Source: Gammaproteobacteria bacterium (GTDB lineage: Bacteria > Pseudomonadota > Gammaproteobacteria > SZUA-229). Taken from it: a stretch of DNA of 5,637 nt. Made by a program: the position numbers and the translations under genes. Below, in pieces: positions 1-5,292 of the stretch. The notes under the pieces are model-generated. The model worked only from the letters and a program-made list of their open reading frames with translations, was not told the origin of the DNA and did no database searches. Positions within the stretch are counted from its first letter, which is position 1, and each line of letters begins with the position of its first letter. The DNA lies in contig JACPVK010000405.1 of assembly GCA_016191795.1 (NCBI GenBank), positions 1-5,637 on the forward strand. The letters run 5' to 3'.

Positions 1-220
1 ACTGCGTATAGGCATTATCAAGATAAATCGTAGATTCCTTGCCATCTGCTGTAGAAATCGCGATCTCCAGATCCCCTTTTATTGTGACAGATGGTTGCGG
101 CAAAGAAGTTTGCAAGACATCGGCAAACACGCTTGTAAATTGTACGGGCGACAAGGGCACAAGAGGCGCCAGGCCAGTCAGCCCAAGTTTATGAATCCAG
201 TACGCAATAATCTGTTTCAT
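1..220 (-). CDS. Probable DUF1444-like protein, N-terminal part (3' end outside window)
   Basis: The reverse strand is open from an ATG at 220-218 to the window edge, giving 73 codons that begin MKQIIAYWIHKLG. After a short hydrophobic and proline-containing stretch there is an alternating pattern typical of a beta strand, TIKGDLEIAIST, then ADGKESTIYLDNAY. From memory, the combination of a D/E-L-E strand, an 'xDGKES' turn and 'LDNAY' near residues 60-71 matches the start of proteobacterial DUF1444 proteins, which have no firm biochemical role. The start lies 16 bp after the stop of the DUF1877-like gene and has no good Shine-Dalgarno sequence of its own (upstream reads GGCGTAATCAAAAAAC). Translation may be coupled to the gene before it. 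There is no cleavable signal peptide. The coding call is fairly safe; the family call is moderate because most of the protein is missing. Confidence 0.5.
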   Translation of the reverse strand, partial: MKQIIAYWIHKLGLTGLAPLVPLSPVQFTSVFADVLQTSLPQPSVTIKGDLEIAISTADGKESTIYLDNAYTQ

Positions 221-236
221 GTTTTTTGATTACGCC

Positions 237-800
237 TTAATATAAATACAGGATCACGCAGTGCTGTTCATTTTTGGTCTTTTTCAAAAAAGCCTTCAAT
301 GCGTCCACGTACTCCCACAAAATCTGCCCATCATCCGGGCTCCATTCACAGGCATAGATTTCATTTTCCTCAACCTCTTCAGAGGTCACATCCCGCCCGA
401 ATTCTTCTTTTTTCAGCGATTCAAGAAACCCCAGAAATGCTTCAATTTCATCAGTGCGCAAACCACGCGCAGGGCCATAGCCAACATCAATATCGCCTAA
501 CTCAACACCACCCATCATCAGGGTTGATTGCGGCAACGGGCCATCCCAGGGTTGTCTGCAAAAAAGATAATGCAGAATATGCCAGTTCTTATCGAGATCG
601 AGCACCTGATCATCCGGCGGCGCCACCCATGTTCTTTTAACAGGACTTTCTGTTTTAGCCCCCAGCAATCGCGCAAAAAAACCCGGTTTTGGCACTTCCG
701 GTTCATAACCATAAAGATAAAACAGAATATCAGACGGGTCGCGTATTAAATCATTTAACGCTTGCTGCGTAACACGGCGCAGACTAAACAACATACTCAT
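237..800 (-). CDS. DUF1877 (YfbM-like) family protein
   Basis: This 187-residue cytoplasmic protein has no signal peptide or membrane helix. The family signature is clear. Residues 67-80 (LDLDKNWHILHYLF) match the YfbM 'LDIDKRWDFLHFGL' block. It is followed by a GG-x-E turn, GYGPARGLRTDEI (107-119), an amphipathic helix (AFLGFLESLKKEEF), and ENEIYACEW, which corresponds to 'NEMEIYP' in YfbM. The last part is a helix ending in VILYLY. The length is a little above that of E. coli YfbM, mostly because of a proline- and lysine-rich loop near residues 32-62. No biochemical activity is established for the family. The ATG at 800 is preceded by AAGGA with a 7-nt spacer; the next ATG, two codons on, has a worse spacing. 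The ribosome site lies in the 4-nt loop of a weak AT-rich hairpin (801-816). It sits 34 bp downstream of the helical-protein gene, in an apparent operon. A role as an immunity-type accessory protein is inferred only from context. Confidence 0.8.
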   Translation of the reverse strand: MSMLFSLRRVTQQALNDLIRDPSDILFYLYGYEPEVPKPGFFARLLGAKTESPVKRTWVAPPDDQVLDLDKNWHILHYLFCRQPWDGPLPQSTLMMGGVELGDIDVGYGPARGLRTDEIEAFLGFLESLKKEEFGRDVTSEEVEENEIYACEWSPDDGQILWEYVDALKAFLKKTKNEQHCVILYLY

Positions 801-834
801 AAATAATTCCTTATTTGTTATTTATCTTGATCAA

Positions 835-1422
835 TCATGATCCCAGAATATTCATATTCTTGCCAACACGCTCCATACGTGCCTGCTGGATTTTCTGCTC
901 CATTTCAGATACATCATTTATTTCCTGCATGATTGTGTTAAATCTTTCTATATCCGTATCTTTATCAAAACAATAAGATTGCCCATCAAAATAGCAATCT
1001 TTTGATGAATCCATCAAATCAAGCAAAGCATACACTGCATCAACCCATCTCTGCCGCAGTGTATAAAAACAGGACTGCTCACTGATTCTTGCCTGAACAC
1101 TTGCCATAAACCGTTCCGTGACCTCTTTCTGCTGCTCAGGTGGTAACTCACTGTGTATTACCAGCATATCCCGAGTTAGATTCACAACATAAGTCTGATA
1201 ATACTTCTTGTAGCCATCAAACATGGCTACAAGTTTTTTCAACTTGTCTCTGAATTGGCTACGTTCAACAGGATTTAAAAGAACAGAAGGGTCGAATATT
1301 TTTTCAAGCTCAAGAGAATTTTGATACTCATGCATGTCATTCGACATTTTTACCGAAGTCGATACATAACGCCTGGTTACCTCCAATACACGATCAAGAT
1401 ATTGCTGATCATTACTGTCCAT
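835..1422 (-). CDS. Helical cytoplasmic protein of unknown function
   Basis: This is a 195-residue protein I do not recognise. It is rich in charged and long side-chain residues and predicted by eye to be nearly all helical. There is an N-terminal helix (residues 4-40), a second around LNPVERSQFRDKLKKLVAMF (49-68), a tyrosine-rich stretch YKKYYQTYVV (71-80), a helix after the SELPPEQQKE turn (91-113), and the most conserved-looking segment CFYTLRQRWVDAVYALLDLM (118-137). A small cysteine-containing hairpin, KDCYFDGQSYCFDKD (141-155), precedes a C-terminal coiled-coil-like helix (158-190). There is no signal peptide and no membrane segment. The ATG at 1422 has a TGGA ribosome site 5 nt upstream; the stop is TGA. 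It lies between the SUFU gene, across the REP-like hairpin, and the DUF1877 gene, 34 bp downstream. It could be an immunity protein, a chaperone or an adaptor; the sequence alone does not decide. Confidence 0.75.
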   Translation of the reverse strand: MDSNDQQYLDRVLEVTRRYVSTSVKMSNDMHEYQNSLELEKIFDPSVLLNPVERSQFRDKLKKLVAMFDGYKKYYQTYVVNLTRDMLVIHSELPPEQQKEVTERFMASVQARISEQSCFYTLRQRWVDAVYALLDLMDSSKDCYFDGQSYCFDKDTDIERFNTIMQEINDVSEMEQKIQQARMERVGKNMNILGS

Positions 1423-1465
1423 TCAATTCCAGACCACTATGAAATTATTAAATAAATACAGCACA

Positions 1466-1493
1466 ATTAAACTACCATGGAACCTCTGAACAA
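1466..1493 (-). promoter_or_regulatory. Weak candidate sigma70 promoter for the 1422-835 gene
   Basis: On the minus strand TTGTTC (1493-1488, 3 of 6 to the -35 consensus) and TTTAAT (1471-1466, 5 of 6 to the -10 consensus) are separated by 16 bp. Transcription would start near 1459 and give a leader of about 37 nt ahead of the ATG at 1422. The region is AT-rich, so a chance match is quite possible. If real, it would let the three downstream genes be expressed independently of the SUFU gene, beyond the REP-like hairpin. Confidence 0.22.
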
Positions 1494-1514
1494 CTATCAG
1501 CACAAATAATTCAA

Positions 1515-1592
1515 CGTCATTCCCGAATGCTTTTGTCGGGAATCTCAGCGATATTTCACGGAGATTCCCGACAAAAGCATTCGGGAATGACG
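1515..1592. repeat. REP-doublet/REPIN-like perfect inverted repeat
   Basis: Positions 1515-1546 and 1561-1592 are perfect reverse complements over 32 bp, with a 14-nt loop (1547-1560). Each arm contains its own shorter palindrome: ATTCCCGA (1519-1526) with TCGGGAAT (1536-1543), and again ATTCCCGA (1564-1571) with TCGGGAAT (1581-1588). The 'GTCATTCCCG' edge is typical of interspersed extragenic palindromes in many Proteobacteria, including REP, dRS3-like and Rickettsia/Coxiella-type repeats. Two units in opposite orientation is the layout of a REPIN or a small MITE mobilised by a RAYT transposase. It lies wholly between genes. No T-run follows the stem on either strand, so it is not a standard intrinsic terminator. 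Transcribed, it would form a very stable hairpin that could separate expression of the SUFU gene from the genes below it. Confidence 0.85.
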
Positions 1593-1628
1593 AAAGAAAT
1601 AGAATTATCTGACATAATCAGAAGCTCC

Positions 1629-2357
1629 CTAGAATAGCCCGAGTATTTTTTTACAGACATTCTTTCTATTAATATCAATAATATCGCTAAAGCCATATTT
1701 GTCGAATTTATCCAGCAAGGCATCAGAGCCTTTATTGAGTTTGAAATTCATCTCTTCCGGATAAAGCGGTACCAGGCTATAAAACTCAATGGTCTTGGTA
1801 TCGTTTATTTTCAACGAACGAAATTCTTCCGGTACGTTTAACGATGGCAATATAATTATTCCCGACATCATAGTATTGTCGGCATAAGGCTCGGCGGGGT
1901 CACCATTAGGTATGGTATGCCCCCAGGCAAACCATGTGTTGTACTTATGAGCAAAGCGCGCGAGGTACTTTAACTGCCGGACAGGCCAGTACCAAACCTC
2001 ATCCTTAAAAGATTGCTCACTTAATTCCCAGGCCCCGGGCAAAGTTACCATCAGTTCCATATAACGAGTGGAATTAACATCTTCAGGAACATTCATGGGC
2101 AAATCACTCATCCCTGATGTAACCAATGTATGATAAGGCCGATCCTGCGTGGGCATTACGTGATGCACGTCAATATGCACAGTATCCGAAACCAGTTCGT
2201 GAAACACACTATTGATCTTGCCAATATATTGCTCGATGTGATTGGAGATTTGTTCGATACACTCTTCGCCATGAGGCGATTCCCACTCCCTGGCCCCATC
2301 TGTATATCTGAAAATAGGCGCGCCGGACATTGACACAAGATTATCGTCTTTGCTCAT
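1629..2357 (-). CDS. Suppressor-of-fused (SUFU) domain protein, likely immunity-type
   Basis: This 242-residue cytoplasmic protein covers a full bacterial SUFU domain. Visible family blocks, in order, are TLVTSGMSDLPM (residues 77-88), RYMELMVTLPGAW (98-110), the aromatic helix VWYWPVRQLKYLARF (121-135), WFAWGHTIPNG (142-152), a strand with GIIILPSLNVPEEF (166-179), and SLVPLYPEEMNFKLNKG (194-210), followed by an LLDKF helix. In bacteria such domains, like B. subtilis YqcF, are known or predicted immunity proteins that bind and neutralise polymorphic or contact-dependent toxins; that is family knowledge and was not tested here. The ATG at 2357 has an excellent ribosome site, GAGGTGAT, with a 6-nt spacer. 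It is the first gene of the minus-strand unit, divergent from the AraC-type regulator. No toxin gene lies upstream, so any partner is elsewhere or has been lost. Confidence 0.9.
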   Translation of the reverse strand: MSKDDNLVSMSGAPIFRYTDGAREWESPHGEECIEQISNHIEQYIGKINSVFHELVSDTVHIDVHHVMPTQDRPYHTLVTSGMSDLPMNVPEDVNSTRYMELMVTLPGAWELSEQSFKDEVWYWPVRQLKYLARFAHKYNTWFAWGHTIPNGDPAEPYADNTMMSGIIILPSLNVPEEFRSLKINDTKTIEFYSLVPLYPEEMNFKLNKGSDALLDKFDKYGFSDIIDINRKNVCKKILGLF

Positions 2358-2377
2358 TAATGCATCACCTCGAACAA

Positions 2378-2395
2378 GGTAAATTATTTTTTACC
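2378..2395. promoter_or_regulatory. Small inverted repeat upstream of the SUFU gene
   Basis: GGTAAA (2378-2383) and TTTACC (2390-2395) form a 6-bp inverted repeat around a 6-nt TTATTT spacer. It sits a few bases upstream of the GAGGTGAT ribosome site of the SUFU gene. It could be an operator half-site pair or a weak 5' leader hairpin. It is short and AT-rich, so chance is a fair alternative. Confidence 0.25.
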
Positions 2396-2423
2396 AACCT
2401 GAGAAAAATCCGCGCCACCAGTA

Positions 2424-2452
2424 TTGGATACAATCGGATATCAATATATAGT
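2424..2452 (+). promoter_or_regulatory. Candidate sigma70 promoter for the AraC-type regulator
   Basis: TTGGAT (2424-2429, 3 of 6) and TATAGT (2447-2452, 5 of 6) are spaced by exactly 17 bp. Transcription would start near 2459 and leave a leader of about 58 nt before the GTG at 2517. The predicted start point lies at the centre of two nested inverted repeats (2438-2479 and 2452-2463), which would suit repression or autoregulation. The region is very AT-rich, so other -10 elements are possible. Confidence 0.35.
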
Positions 2453-2479
2453 TAATACATTAATAATTTGCATTGATAT
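2438..2479. promoter_or_regulatory. Nested inverted repeats in the divergent promoter region
   Basis: ATATCAAT (2438-2445) and ATTGATAT (2472-2479) are perfect 8-bp inverted arms with centres 34 bp apart, a little over three DNA turns. Between them TTAAT (2452-2456) and ATTAA (2459-2463) form a second palindrome, centred within one base of the outer one. The arrangement lies between two divergent genes and over the predicted start of the regulator gene. It may be an operator, but AT-rich DNA makes such repeats easy to find by chance. Confidence 0.3.
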
Positions 2480-2505
2480 TTTCTCTGGATTTTATACTAC
2501 CCCAA

Positions 2506-2511
2506 AAGGGA
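2506..2511 (+). promoter_or_regulatory. Ribosome binding site that decides the AraC-type regulator start
   Basis: AAGGGA lies 5 nt before GTG 2517, 8 nt before TTG 2520 and 11 nt before GTG 2523, all in one frame. The upstream in-frame TTG at 2424 has no comparable site and falls in the AT-rich promoter zone. I therefore place the start at GTG 2517, with TTG 2520 as a close alternative. Confidence 0.5.
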
Positions 2512-2516
2512 TACTC

Positions 2517-3533
2517 GTGTTGGTGCTCGCTAAATTATTGGCCGGTTTTTCCATATTCTGCGCTGTCATACTTGCTGCAACGCACTTTCGCACAGACAAT
2601 TATCCGGAACAGAACCAGGCGCGTTACATAGGGTTGTTTCTTGTAGCCGTACTGGGTGCCATACAGTATTTTCACTTTATCTATCTGGAGTCCGGTACTT
2701 TATATATCCATACAACCTTGTATCAGGTTTTGCTTTTTTCCGTCGCACCCGGCTTTTATTTATTCAGCAAACCCCTTTTGAAAGGCGAAGAATCCTTTCA
2801 GGCCCGCACACTGTTGCATGCATTGCCGGTCATCGCAGCGCCATTCTTGCCTGCTAAGTTTGCCTTGCCTTCGGCCTTTGCAGTCGGCGCTGTGTATTTG
2901 TTGTGGCTGGCACACAGTCTTTATTCATTACGCGCGCAGCGCAGCCGTTTTCATATGGAAATTGCCGTACTTGGCATCACATTGTTGATAGCACTGGCAG
3001 TACTGATTATGGGTTTAAGCTTGCCGCAGATAAACGAAAAGCTGTTTTTCTGCCTGTATGCCAGTGCGATTGGTTGCGCATTCATATTGGTGAATCTCGC
3101 TATTAACCTCACGCCCCGCCTGCCCGTTAAACTGGCTGAAGCCGCCGCTGAAACCTATGTAAAAACCACGCTTAATAATGTGAATTGTGATGAGGCCCTG
3201 CATCAACTCACATATCTTATGACAGACAGGAGAATATATGAAAATCCTGAACTGGATATGGGTGCCCTCGCTCGGCAACTGGGACTGACCAGCCATCAGC
3301 TTTCAGAACTCATCAACACACGAATGGGCATAGGGTTTTCGCGTTATCTTCGTGAACAACGCATAGAAGCCGCCAGGACCATGTTATTGGCCGAACCTTC
3401 TGCATCCGTGTTATCTATCGGCTTGAGCGTTGGCTTCACCTCTCAATCCAACTTTTACGATGCGTTCCGTGAAGTCACCGGCATGACCCCCGGCAAATAC
3501 CGCAAAATCACGCATTCACCCGCTCCAAAATGA
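2517..3533 (+). CDS. AraC-family regulator with seven-helix membrane N-terminus
   Basis: From GTG 2517 the protein is 338 residues. The first two thirds are hydrophobic, with about seven membrane segments near residues 1-22 (LAKLLAGFSIFCAVILAA), 36-57, 63-85, 96-112, 115-137, 146-169 and 175-197. The C-terminal third is a standard AraC/XylS DNA-binding domain. Helix-turn-helix 1 is at about 246-271 (LDMGALARQLGLTSHQLSEL) and helix-turn-helix 2 at 297-329, with SIGLSVGFTSQSNFYDAFRE and the family signature GMTPGKYRK. This domain order is known from a class of membrane-bound AraC regulators that bind DNA while anchored in the inner membrane; their ligands are mostly unknown. An in-frame TTG at 2424 would add 31 residues of AT-rich, unlikely coding sequence. 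It is divergent from the SUFU gene and 102 bp ahead of a same-strand operon that it may control. The fold is certain; ligand and targets are unknown. Confidence 0.9.
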   Translation: MLVLAKLLAGFSIFCAVILAATHFRTDNYPEQNQARYIGLFLVAVLGAIQYFHFIYLESGTLYIHTTLYQVLLFSVAPGFYLFSKPLLKGEESFQARTLLHALPVIAAPFLPAKFALPSAFAVGAVYLLWLAHSLYSLRAQRSRFHMEIAVLGITLLIALAVLIMGLSLPQINEKLFFCLYASAIGCAFILVNLAINLTPRLPVKLAEAAAETYVKTTLNNVNCDEALHQLTYLMTDRRIYENPELDMGALARQLGLTSHQLSELINTRMGIGFSRYLREQRIEAARTMLLAEPSASVLSIGLSVGFTSQSNFYDAFREVTGMTPGKYRKITHSPAPK

Positions 3534-3618
3534 TCATTCCGGAATAAAGAACTGCTTCGATTCTATCATTCCGGAGGTTATTACACGGGCCGACTCTTAT
3601 GCTGAACCTGAATTCCGG
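3533..3618 (+). repeat. Triple ATTCCGG repeat upstream of the plus-strand operon
   Basis: ATTCCGG occurs at 3536, 3568 and 3612 in the gap between the AraC-type gene and the operon. The first two are part of an 11-bp direct repeat ATCATTCCGGA (3533-3543 and 3565-3575), 32 bp apart, close to three DNA turns. The first copy extends to a perfect 10-bp palindrome ATTCCGGAAT (3536-3545). The second copy ends where a -35 element would stand for a weak -10-like TATGCT at 3598-3603 (AGGTTA at 3575-3580 is not a good -35). Direct repeats next to a poor -35 suit an AraC-type activator. That interpretation is inferred. I see no intrinsic terminator in this gap. Confidence 0.5.
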
Positions 3619-3635
3619 CATAAGGAGCCCACACC

Positions 3636-3986
3636 ATGAACAACGTTAGCCTGCTGGCGATTGAAGCAACCCTTAGCATTACCACCAGTGTTGCCATTAC
3701 CTGGATGATAGCCAGGCCGCTCAAAGCCGCTCTTATGGATTTATGCCCCACCGAGCAACAAGCCAACTTCTGGCTGGCCTATACCCGCGTGATGTTGTTA
3801 ATCACGCCTTTGTTGCTGGTCTTGTTTACCAGCGCACGGCATTCGGGTGATATGTTCAGCGATTTACGTGCAGCATTCATCGCTGCCTTCACCGGGCTGC
3901 TCGCAGGCTTAATCATCATCGGGCGAAAAATGTATATCCCGGTAGATCGACAAATTCATAAAGCCAATAGAGGAGACAATGTATGA
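3636..3986 (+). CDS. Small three-pass membrane protein of unknown function
   Basis: This 116-residue protein opens the operon. Membrane helices are visible at about residues 5-26 (LLAIEATLSITTSVAITWMI), 45-67 (FWLAYTRVMLLITPLLLVLF) and 80-98 (AFIAAFTGLLAGLIIIG). A short loop, RPLKAALMDLCPTEQQAN (27-44), contains a single cysteine (C37), and the C-terminal tail is basic (RKMYIPVDRQIHKANRGDNV). I do not recognise a family. The ATG at 3636 has a strong AAGGAG site with an 8-nt spacer. Its stop overlaps the start of the SDR gene by 4 bp (ATGA at 3983-3986), which implies coupled translation and a shared function. It might anchor or partner the SDR or DUF2269 protein at the inner membrane; this is inference from position alone. 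Confidence 0.8.
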   Translation: MNNVSLLAIEATLSITTSVAITWMIARPLKAALMDLCPTEQQANFWLAYTRVMLLITPLLLVLFTSARHSGDMFSDLRAAFIAAFTGLLAGLIIIGRKMYIPVDRQIHKANRGDNV

Positions 3987-4822
3987 ATATCCTTATTACC
4001 GGAGCAAGCGGCTTTATTGGCCAACACATAGCGAAGCGCCTGCTCTCCGCAGGACACAGCATCGTATCGATAGATAGAAGACACGGGCACGACTTTAACC
4101 AGCTAACTGCAAAGAAAGCATGGTTGCCATTGCTTATAAATGTAGACGTGGTGATTAACTGCGTTGGTATTATTACCGAAACACGCCAGCAATCTTTCTC
4201 TGTGCTGCATCATCGTGCTCCCGCTGCCTTGTTTCATGCGTGTGTTGAGGCAGGAATAAAACGCGTCATTCAAATCTCGGCATTAGGCGCTGATGAACAG
4301 GCCATCTCACACTACCACTTAAGCAAAAAAGCCGCCGATGATGTTTTACGCAGTTTGAATCTTGGGTGGTTTGTATTGCGCCCCTCGCTCGTCTATGGCA
4401 GTGGCGGTAAAAGCATGGCCATGTTTAAACGTCTGGCACGTTTACCTGTGCTGCCACTCATGGATGGCGGCAATCAAATCATTCAGCCCATACACATCAA
4501 TGATCTAACAGAAACCGTTTTAAAGTGCCTGACGAGTGATCAATCAAAACTCACACTCGATCTGGTGGGCGCATATTCCCTGTCATTTATTGACTGGCTG
4601 CAACTTATGCGCAACGCAGAAAACAAATCACCCGCGCGCGTCATTCCAATTCCGTTCAGCTTGGTTTTAGGCTTATCCAGATTCACCCAGCATATTTTGC
4701 CCATCGCAAACCCGGATAATTTGCGCATGTTGCGTAAAGGTAATTTTGCAGATGCAAAACCTCTGGCCGATTTTTTAGGCCATGCACCCATGGACATTAA
4801 AACCGGATGGAGTCAGTTTTGA
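3983..4822 (+). CDS. Atypical SDR, NDUFA9-like NAD(P)-binding protein
   Basis: This 279-residue protein has a Rossmann fold of the extended/atypical short-chain dehydrogenase group (NAD-dependent epimerase and complex I NDUFA9-like). The nucleotide-binding motif is GASGFIG (residues 7-13), and the acidic D31 at the end of strand 2 favours NAD over NADP. Strand 4 reads DVVINCVGI (55-63), then RVIQISALGAD. The catalytic-type YxxxK is YHLSK (Y111, K115). RPSLVYG (133-139) and the substrate-side HINDL (171-175) are typical of the family. Substrate is unknown, and some NDUFA9-like proteins are structural or bind quinone or lipid. As I recall, related proteins often carry a C-terminal DoxX-like membrane domain; this one ends without it. 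The ATG overlaps the previous stop (ATGA) and has GAGGAG upstream. The 3' end overlaps the DUF2269 gene. Confidence 0.9.
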   Translation: MNILITGASGFIGQHIAKRLLSAGHSIVSIDRRHGHDFNQLTAKKAWLPLLINVDVVINCVGIITETRQQSFSVLHHRAPAALFHACVEAGIKRVIQISALGADEQAISHYHLSKKAADDVLRSLNLGWFVLRPSLVYGSGGKSMAMFKRLARLPVLPLMDGGNQIIQPIHINDLTETVLKCLTSDQSKLTLDLVGAYSLSFIDWLQLMRNAENKSPARVIPIPFSLVLGLSRFTQHILPIANPDNLRMLRKGNFADAKPLADFLGHAPMDIKTGWSQF

Positions 4823-5283
4823 GTTATCTCACACTTAAATATTTGCATATCCTGAGCATGGTATTGCTGTTTGGCACGGGATTAGGCAGCGCATTCTACA
4901 AATGGATGGCGGATCGTAGCCGCAATATTGAACATATACGCATCACCAATCAAAACGTTGTGCTGGCAGACTGGGTATTCACCACACCTACCGTGATATT
5001 CCAGCCCATCAGCGGAATATGGATGGCATACCTTGCAAACATTACACTGAGTACATTCTGGCTAACCGCCAGCCTTGTACTGTATGTGTTGGCAGGTGCC
5101 TGCTGGTTACGCGTTGTGTGGTTACAGATCCGCATGAGCACGCTCTCCAATCTCGCAGCACAAAATCACACCGAATTAAATGATCAATACTGGCGCTACG
5201 CCAAAATGTGGTTCTGGCTCGGCATACCGGCCTTCTCGGCCATGGTACTGGTTGTTTTACTTATGGTATTTAAACCTGTTTGA
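4807..5283 (+). CDS. DUF2269 family integral membrane protein
   Basis: This protein of about 158 residues has four membrane segments. The first holds the family opening YLTLKYLHILSMVLLFGTGLG (residues 7-27). It is followed by a loop with KWMADR, then VVLADWVFTTPTVIFQPISG (51-70), the helix ending AYLANITLSTFW, a third helix VLYVLAGACWLRVVWLQIRM (91-110), and a last helix after YAKMWFWLGIPAFSAMVLVV (129-148). These are DUF2269 hallmarks; the family is widespread in Proteobacteria but has no assigned activity. The conserved histidine in KYLHIL and the D/W pair in LADW are in or near membrane segments. The start is uncertain. ATG 4807 overlaps the SDR gene by 16 bp but lacks a ribosome site. TTG 4819 has GGAG 6 nt upstream and forms a TTGA stop-start overlap, giving the more family-like start M-S-Y-L-T-L-K. 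It is transcribed with the SDR gene. Confidence 0.85.
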   Translation: MESVLSYLTLKYLHILSMVLLFGTGLGSAFYKWMADRSRNIEHIRITNQNVVLADWVFTTPTVIFQPISGIWMAYLANITLSTFWLTASLVLYVLAGACWLRVVWLQIRMSTLSNLAAQNHTELNDQYWRYAKMWFWLGIPAFSAMVLVVLLMVFKPV

Positions 5284-5292
5284 GGCACACAT

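Noticed and set aside
261..749. Plus-strand open frames opposite the DUF1877 gene
   Set aside because: They are antisense to a gene with clear family motifs, have low-complexity or improbable protein composition, and lack ribosome sites.
1515..1592. The large hairpin as a rho-independent terminator
   Set aside because: Neither side is followed by a T-run: the plus side continues AAAGAAATAG and the minus side TTGAATTATT. The nested, doubled palindrome fits a repeat element better.
1858..1867. A further ATTCCCGACA copy matching the hairpin arm
   Set aside because: It is a single 10-base match inside the SUFU coding sequence, without a partner arm. It is explained by coding constraint and chance.
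3015..3296. Minus-strand open frame inside the AraC-type gene
   Set aside because: It overlaps the confirmed regulator frame, and the product has no recognisable features.
3531..3580. ATTCCGGAAT palindrome as a terminator of the regulator gene
   Set aside because: The stem would be only 5 bp with no loop and no T-run follows. It is more likely an operator-type repeat.
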